A stretch of DNA of 20,738 nucleotides from Gemmatimonadota bacterium (lineage in GTDB: Bacteria; Gemmatimonadota; Gemmatimonadetes; Gemmatimonadales; Gemmatimonadaceae): the NCBI GenBank assembly GCA_947457715.1, contig CANGXK010000007.1, positions 1 to 20,738 of the forward strand, in the 5' to 3' direction. Of the stretch, positions 15,979 to 20,738 are shown one piece after another. Positions within the stretch are counted from its first letter, which is position 1, and every line of letters starts with the position of its first letter. The notes under the pieces are model-generated. The model saw nothing but the letters and a program-made list of their open reading frames with translations. It made no database searches and was not told the DNA's origin. A program made the position numbers and the translations under genes.

Positions 15979-16461
15979 TCAGACGAGTGACGCGATCTGC
16001 GCCCGGAATCGACGTAGGTCGTACACCAGCGCCGCAAGATTGGCGTCAGGGCGCAGCAGCACGAGCAGAAACGCGTCTGGAGTGACTGACGTCACGACGA
16101 CCGCGCCGGCACTGTACTCCAGGACCATCAGGCCGAAGTCGCCACGGCCAGCCGCTCCACCCATTGCGATGGCGGCGAGGGCCACCGGCGGAACGCAGGC
16201 GGCCAGTCTGTCCGGGTCGAACGCCGGATCGGTGGCGCCATCGATCCGGGCACCGTCGCGTCCGAGGACGATGGCGGCATCCACCCCGTCGAGGCGGCGT
16301 AATGCTCGGACGAGATCGCGGACGGTGGGCACCGCGGAACGCTGGTCGTGGAGCGGGGGGAAGTCAAGCGAGATGGCTCGCGCGATTGCGCGACCAAGCG
16401 CTTGCCCCGACACGAGTTGAGCGGTAACCTCCACATTCGCATTGCTATTGCTTCCGACCAT
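15979..16461 (-). CDS. Roadblock/LC7-domain protein
   Basis: From ATG 16461 the protein has 160 residues. After about 45 poorly ordered residues, VRDLVRALRRLDGVDAAIVLGRDGARI begins a Roadblock/LC7-type alpha-beta domain, followed by a long helix, the strands GDFGLMVLEYSAGAVVVTSV and FLLVLL, and a final helix. Bacterial Roadblock proteins such as MglB act as dimeric regulators of Ras-like GTPases (MglA) in motility and polarity, but no GTPase gene is nearby. It is the first gene of the minus-strand operon and is followed by a receiver protein. The start is not certain: the frame runs open to 16608, but that part overlaps the divergent gene. The chosen ATG overlaps the ATG of the plus-strand gene in CCATGG. 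The fold is moderately sure, the function unknown. Confidence 0.75.
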   Translation of the reverse strand: MVGSNSNANVEVTAQLVSGQALGRAIARAISLDFPPLHDQRSAVPTVRDLVRALRRLDGVDAAIVLGRDGARIDGATDPAFDPDRLAACVPPVALAAIAMGGAAGRGDFGLMVLEYSAGAVVVTSVTPDAFLLVLLRPDANLAALVYDLRRFRAQIASLV

Positions 16462-17086
16462 GGGAGTTACCCTGCTCGCTCGTTTCCTCGGCGCGCCTCG
16501 AGTCGCTCGGCGCGCCATGTCGTTTCCGGCCGTCATCGCAGCGGCCGCCGCTTTCGCCGCCTGTGGCGACTCGAACAGCCTCCTGTCGGCGGCCTCGTCC
16601 GAGAACACGGCGCGCAGCTACAGCGTTTTCGCCCTCACCGGGACGGCCTCTTCGCTTCCGGCGGCCTATCAGTTCACCTCGGAGCTGCTTGCCCGTCCGC
16701 AACTCCTCTCGAGTGGCGGCGTGAACTTCGATGTCGCCTTTGACTTGACGGCCGACAACAAGGTGAAGTTGCTGCCCGTGCGCGCCGTCGTGCCGCTCCC
16801 GCCGGCTGGCGTGTCCAGTGTCGGCATGCTGAGGTCGACCAGCGCCTACAGCGCCCTCGAACGGGCTCCCGACCGTGGCTACACCATCGACTCCACGCTC
16901 ATCGTGGGGATCGGGGAAACGGTCGTTCTCCAGTTGCCCGGATCGGGCTGCATCTACGGCGAGCCGTACTACGCCAAGCTCGTCGTCGACAGCATCATCG
17001 CCGCAGAACGGCGCATCGTGGTCGGCTCGCTGGTGAATCGCAATTGCGGTTTCCGCGCGCTGACGGTCGGTATCCCGAAGAACTGA
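16460..17086 (+). CDS. Unrecognised exported protein, probable lipoprotein
   Basis: I do not recognise this family. From ATG 16460 it has 208 residues. The N-terminus has four arginines (R8, R14, R17, R18), then a hydrophobic alanine-rich run ending AAC at C35 followed by GDS, which looks like a lipoprotein signal, although Phe at position -3 is not ideal. A shorter start at ATG 16517 would leave the hydrophobic run without the positive charges; TTG 16442 is also in frame. The mature part looks beta-rich and has two further cysteines (in GSGCIYGEPYYAK and NRNCGF) that could form a disulphide. No ribosome site is evident before any start. It lies 7 bases before serS and could be cotranscribed with it. 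No function is proposed. Confidence 0.7.
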   Translation: MGVTLLARFLGAPRVARRAMSFPAVIAAAAAFAACGDSNSLLSAASSENTARSYSVFALTGTASSLPAAYQFTSELLARPQLLSSGGVNFDVAFDLTADNKVKLLPVRAVVPLPPAGVSSVGMLRSTSAYSALERAPDRGYTIDSTLIVGIGETVVLQLPGSGCIYGEPYYAKLVVDSIIAAERRIVVGSLVNRNCGFRALTVGIPKN

Positions 17087-17093
17087 TTTCCGC

Positions 17094-18371
17094 ATGCATG
17101 ACATTCGGTTGTTGCGCGACCAGCTCGAGCACCTGCGTGACGGCATGCGCCGTCGCGGCAAGCTCGCTGAACTCGGGCCCATGCTCGATCGTGCCGAGTC
17201 GCTCGAACGCGAGCGCCGCACCGCCATCACGGAACTCGAGGCCCAGCAGGCGCGCCGGAACAAGGTGACGCAGGAAGTCGGGCAGCGACGCAAGGCAGGC
17301 GAGGATGCCGCCGAGCTCATGGCCGAGGGACGGGCGATCGGTGAACAGATCGGCGTGCTCGAACAGCGCCGTGCCGAAACCGAGGCCGCGGTGTCGGTCA
17401 TGCTCTACGAACTGCCCAACATCACCCTCCCCGATGTCCCCGAAGGTGACGAGACCGCCAATACGGTCGTGCGCACCTGGGGGACGCCGCGCCCCCCCGA
17501 TGCCTCGATCGTGCCGCACTGGGAGAAGGGCGAAGCCTTCGGCATGCTCGATCTCGCGCGCGGCGCCAAGATCAGCGGCTCGGGCTTCATCGTGTATCGC
17601 GGTCGCGGCGCACGGCTCGTGCGGGCCCTCATGAACATGATGCTCGATATTCACACCGAGGAGCACGGCTACGAAGAGACGTGGGTCCCGCTGGTCGTGA
17701 ACCGTGCCTCGATGACCGGCACCGGAAACTTCCCGAAGTTCGAGGAAGACGCGTACGCCGTCACCGCAGACGAACTGTTCTTGATCCCGACCGCGGAAGT
17801 GCCGGTGACCAACCTGTATCGCGACGAGATTCTTGACGCGAGCGAGTTGCCGAAGCGCTTCTGTGCGTTCAGCGCCTGCTTCCGGCGGGAAGCCGGAGCC
17901 GCTGGCAAAGACACGCGTGGTCTGCTGCGCGTGCATGAATTCGACAAGGTCGAGCTGGTCCGCTATGCGAACCCGGAAACGTCGCTCGACGAACTGGAGT
18001 TGCTGACCAGTCAAGCCGAGACGATCCTCCAGCGACTCGAACTGCCCTATCGCGTGCTGTTGCTCGCCGCGGGGGATACGGGCTTCTCGAGCGCGAAGAC
18101 GTATGATCTCGAGGTCTTCGCGCCCGGTGTGGGCAAGTGGCTCGAAGTCTCCAGCTGCAGCCTGTTCACGGACTTTCAGGCACGTCGCGCGAACATCCGA
18201 TACCGCCCGGCCGCGGGTGAGAAACCGCGCTTTGTGCACACGCTCAACGGGTCGGCGCTCGCGTTCTCGCGCATCATCGCGAGCATCCTCGAGCATCATC
18301 AACAGCCCGATGGCTCGGTCCGGATTCCCGAGGCGCTGCAGCCGTACCTCGGTCGCGCCGAACTGCGCTAG
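17094..18371 (+). CDS. serS: Seryl-tRNA synthetase
   Basis: SerRS charges tRNA-Ser with serine in the cytoplasm. The 425-residue protein has normal length. It begins MHDIRLLRDQ, followed by the long antiparallel coiled coil (about 28-100) that grips the tRNA variable arm. The class II catalytic core has TAEVPVTNLYRDE, motif 2 CFRREAGAAGKDTRGLLRVHEF with R264, and motif 3 LNGSALAFSR with R393 followed by IPEALQPYLG. All catalytic landmarks are present. Starting at ATG 17094 gives the family N-terminus; a second ATG four bases later is out of frame. It sits 7 bases after the putative lipoprotein gene and 12 bases before a histidine kinase gene, so one transcript is likely. Confidence 0.98.
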   Translation: MHDIRLLRDQLEHLRDGMRRRGKLAELGPMLDRAESLERERRTAITELEAQQARRNKVTQEVGQRRKAGEDAAELMAEGRAIGEQIGVLEQRRAETEAAVSVMLYELPNITLPDVPEGDETANTVVRTWGTPRPPDASIVPHWEKGEAFGMLDLARGAKISGSGFIVYRGRGARLVRALMNMMLDIHTEEHGYEETWVPLVVNRASMTGTGNFPKFEEDAYAVTADELFLIPTAEVPVTNLYRDEILDASELPKRFCAFSACFRREAGAAGKDTRGLLRVHEFDKVELVRYANPETSLDELELLTSQAETILQRLELPYRVLLLAAGDTGFSSAKTYDLEVFAPGVGKWLEVSSCSLFTDFQARRANIRYRPAAGEKPRFVHTLNGSALAFSRIIASILEHHQQPDGSVRIPEALQPYLGRAELR

Positions 18372-18383
18372 GCGCCGCCGCCG

Positions 18384-19535
18384 ATGCGTCGTCGCCGCTG
18401 GCCCGTCGTCGTCATGGTGCTCGGCGTGCTGGGGCTGCTCACGTGGTACGTCGTGTACACCCAGCACGTCGTCCGGCAGCTACGGGTCGCCGCGGCGGGG
18501 CAAGGGCAGATGTACTCCCGGATTTTCCGCGCGCTCCAGGACACGAGCGCCACGCATGATCCCACCGTCACGCTGCTGGAACTCTCCCAGCAGATCCGTG
18601 AGTCGGGATTGCCCCTCGTGCTTACCGATCCGGATGGACGGGTGTCGGCGGTGGCGAATCTGCCGTTCGACGAACCGCTCGACGGCGCGCGCACGAAGGC
18701 CTTCGTGCGCGCGCTCGATCAGCAAAATGCACCGATCCTGCAGCCCGGCGTCGGCGGCGTGCATTACGGCGACAGCCCGATCGTGCGCGGCTTGCAGATC
18801 ATTCCCGTGCTGCAGGCGATCGGCATCGGCTTACTCGTCGCCTTCGGCATCTATGCGCTCGTCGAACGAGGCCGGGCCGATCGCGAGAAGGTGTGGGCCG
18901 GAATGGCACGCGAGGCGGCGCATCAGCTCGGGACGCCGCTGTCGGCCATGGCTGGCTGGATCGAACTGTTGCGCGACATGGTCACGACGGCCAGCGCGAC
19001 CCGTGCGGTCGAGGCGATGGGGCAGGACCTGCAGCGATTGGAACGCGTTTCGCACCGGTTCGAGCGGATCGGGCGTCCGCCGCGTGACGAACAGGTCGAC
19101 TGCACCGCCCTCGTCGATCGTCTGGCGTCGTACTTCGCCGCACGCGCCCCAACCCTCGCGCGCACCGTCCGCATTCGCAGCGAGCATCCCGACGGCCCGC
19201 TGATGACCCGCGGCGACAAGGTGCTGCTGGAATGGGTCTTGGAAGTGCTGATCAAGAACGCCATGGACGCCCTCGCCGGTCGCGACGGCGAGGTGGTGGT
19301 GTCGGCGGTGCAGCTGCCTGAGGGCGGGGTGCGCATTCGCGTGCAGGACGATGGCCCGGGCATTCCCCGCAAGCTGCGCAAGCGCATTTTCGACGCCGGC
19401 TTCACCACCAAAGATCGCGGCTGGGGCATCGGGCTGTCGCTCGCGCGGCGCATCGTGCAGGAGAATCACGAGGGGAGGCTGGTCCTCGCCGACACCGACC
19501 GCGGAGCGGCGTTCGACGTTATCTTGCACGGATGA
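18384..19535 (+). CDS. Membrane sensor histidine kinase
   Basis: The 383-residue protein has a short arginine-rich N-terminus and a membrane helix (about 8-27). A periplasmic sensor segment of about 110 residues follows, containing LPLVLTDPDGRVSAVANLP, which is PAS/Cache-like in style, then a second membrane helix (about 139-162). The kinase core has the H box MAREAAHQLGTPLSAM with H180, N box LIKNAMDAL with N292, G1 DDGPGIP (322-328) and G2 GWGIGLSLA (from G346). It should autophosphorylate at H180 and pass the phosphate to a receiver, but no adjacent regulator is in the same direction. The signal is unknown. Its stop overlaps the start of the helicase gene (ATGA, 19532-19535), so the two are probably translated together. 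Confidence 0.93.
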   Translation: MRRRRWPVVVMVLGVLGLLTWYVVYTQHVVRQLRVAAAGQGQMYSRIFRALQDTSATHDPTVTLLELSQQIRESGLPLVLTDPDGRVSAVANLPFDEPLDGARTKAFVRALDQQNAPILQPGVGGVHYGDSPIVRGLQIIPVLQAIGIGLLVAFGIYALVERGRADREKVWAGMAREAAHQLGTPLSAMAGWIELLRDMVTTASATRAVEAMGQDLQRLERVSHRFERIGRPPRDEQVDCTALVDRLASYFAARAPTLARTVRIRSEHPDGPLMTRGDKVLLEWVLEVLIKNAMDALAGRDGEVVVSAVQLPEGGVRIRVQDDGPGIPRKLRKRIFDAGFTTKDRGWGIGLSLARRIVQENHEGRLVLADTDRGAAFDVILHG

Positions 19536-20738
19536 CGACGACGGGATGGTCCGGTTCCCTGTTCGACGCGGTGCCTGCACTCGCGGCACCCGCGCTTGAT
19601 CTCGATGCGCTAACGCGAAGCCTCAATCCCGGTCAGCGCGAGGCGGTGTTCCATGACGATGGGCCCGCGCTGGTGCTGGCCGGCGCGGGCTCCGGCAAGA
19701 CGCGCGTGCTCACCACGCGCATCGCCCGGCTCATCGGCGACCGTGGCGTGGCGCCTCATGAAATCCTGTCCGTCACGTTCACGAACAAGGCGGCCGGTGA
19801 AATGCGCGCCCGCATCGCCAAGTTCCTCGGACACGAGCCCAAGGGCATGTGGTGCGGCACGTTCCACGCGCTCGGCGCTCGTATGCTGCGAGGCGTCGCG
19901 CCGATCGTGGGACGCGAGCAGAACTTCACGATCTACGACGAAGACGACACCATCGGCGCCGTCAAGCGCGTCATGGAGCGTCGCAAGCTCAGCCCCACCC
20001 AGTTCGCGCCGAAGGCCATTCTCAGTGCGATTTCGAGCGCCAAGAATGCGCTCGTCTCGCCAAGCGAGTACGCCCGCACGGCGCGCGACACGTTCACGAC
20101 GGCCGTGGCCGGCGTGTACACCGATCTCGAACATGCGCTGCAGCAGGCCAATGCTGTCACCTTCGACGATCTGCTGGTGTTGCCGGTCCGAGCGCTCGAG
20201 CAGGATGAAGCACTGCGCGCGCACTATCAGCGCCGCTTCAAGTACGTGCTCGTCGACGAGTATCAGGACACCAATGCCGCGCAGTTCCGTTTCGTCCAGC
20301 TCATGGGCGGCGGCTATCGCAACGTCATGGTCGTCGGCGACGATGACCAGTCCATCTACGGGTGGCGCGGCGCCGACATCCGCAACATCCTCGACTTCGA
20401 ACGCGCGTTTCCGGGCGCGCGGGTCGTGCGTCTCGAAGAGAACTACCGCTCGACACCGAACATTCTCGCGCTGGCCAACGCCGTGATCGCCGAGAATACG
20501 GAACGGCGCGGCAAGACGCTGCGCGCCACACGGCCGGCCGGCGAAACGGTCACGCTGATCGAGACGCTCGACGAGCGCGACGAAGCCGATTTCATCGCCG
20601 ATACGATCACCGCGCGCATGTCGCGCTCCGATCTTTCGCGGCGCGATTGCGCGGTGTTGTACCGCACCAACGCGCAAAGTCGCGCGATCGAAGACTCGTT
20701 CCGCCGCCGGAATATCCCGTATCGGCTCGTTGGCGCCG
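19532..20738 (+). CDS. pcrA: ATP-dependent DNA helicase PcrA/UvrD, N-terminal part (runs off window end)
   Basis: The frame is open to the end of the window, giving the first 402 residues of a superfamily 1A 3'-to-5' helicase; full members have roughly 650-800. PcrA/UvrD unwinds DNA in nucleotide excision and mismatch repair and removes proteins from DNA. Visible motifs are LNPGQREAV (Q motif, 31-39), Walker A AGAGSGKT (50-57), SVTFTNKAAGEM (Ia), CGTFHALGARML, Walker B LVDEYQDTN with D242-E243, GDDDQSIYGWRGA (III), LEENYRSTPNIL (IV), and the start of domain 2A at DCAVLYRTNAQSRAIED. Thirty residues precede the Q motif, longer than usual. ATG 19532 overlaps the kinase stop. PcrA versus UvrD or Rep naming cannot be settled without the C-terminus. 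Confidence 0.93.
   Translation, partial: MTTTGWSGSLFDAVPALAAPALDLDALTRSLNPGQREAVFHDDGPALVLAGAGSGKTRVLTTRIARLIGDRGVAPHEILSVTFTNKAAGEMRARIAKFLGHEPKGMWCGTFHALGARMLRGVAPIVGREQNFTIYDEDDTIGAVKRVMERRKLSPTQFAPKAILSAISSAKNALVSPSEYARTARDTFTTAVAGVYTDLEHALQQANAVTFDDLLVLPVRALEQDEALRAHYQRRFKYVLVDEYQDTNAAQFRFVQLMGGGYRNVMVVGDDDQSIYGWRGADIRNILDFERAFPGARVVRLEENYRSTPNILALANAVIAENTERRGKTLRATRPAGETVTLIETLDERDEADFIADTITARMSRSDLSRRDCAVLYRTNAQSRAIEDSFRRRNIPYRLVGA

Noticed and set aside
16505..16540. Twin-arginine export signal in the putative lipoprotein (RRAMSF)
   Set aside because: There are adjacent arginines, but the following positions do not fit the Tat consensus, so an ordinary lipoprotein signal is the better reading.

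Overview
The window is a gene-dense, high-GC bacterial chromosome segment whose protein-coding genes are of core or housekeeping type. I see no transposase, phage gene, tRNA, rRNA or CRISPR array. The mix of genes suggests a member of Gemmatimonadota or a close relative: a Bat (aerotolerance) operon, BshA, the alternative GlmU-type protein known from Bacteroidetes-like lineages, an endonuclease-type MutL and a CIRCE-controlled groESL operon. This assignment is an inference from gene content and protein style, not from a marker RNA.

Region by region: (a) 1-4327 (+) is the distal part of a Bat operon, with the tail of BatA, a BatB-BatC fusion and a BatD-BatE fusion joined by ATGA/GTGA overlaps. 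(b) 4336-9930 (+) is a tightly packed housekeeping run: mutL, miaA, bshA, uppP, birA. Most junctions overlap. An 11-bp tandem repeat sits between mutL and miaA, and a possible 12-codon coupling ORF sits between bshA and uppP. (c) 9931-10295 is the only long non-coding stretch. It carries imperfect palindromes, a sigma70-like promoter and a perfect CIRCE operator in front of groES-groEL (10296-12279), which ends at a strong hairpin shared with the convergent operon. (d) 16461-12357 (-) is a five-gene operon: a Roadblock/LC7 protein, a stand-alone receiver, a mannose-1-phosphate guanylyltransferase, a GlmU-type sugar nucleotidyltransferase/acyltransferase and a YycJ-like metallo-hydrolase. (e) 16460-20738 (+) starts divergently with an unrecognised putative lipoprotein, followed by serS, a membrane histidine kinase and the first two thirds or so of a PcrA/UvrD helicase.

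Several genes converge on the cell envelope: Bat proteins, undecaprenyl-diphosphate phosphatase, GDP-mannose and UDP-GlcNAc-type precursor enzymes, and the lipoprotein. Others serve genome and protein upkeep: MutL, PcrA, MiaA, SerRS, GroESL, and BshA for bacillithiol. I found no clearly new biological system. The points most worth a second look are the two Bat gene fusions that each keep a buried signal-sequence-like segment at the junction, the 11-bp start/stop repeat after mutL, the mini-ORF before uppP, the Roadblock-receiver-sugar nucleotide operon, and the divergent genes whose start codons overlap in one CCATGG.
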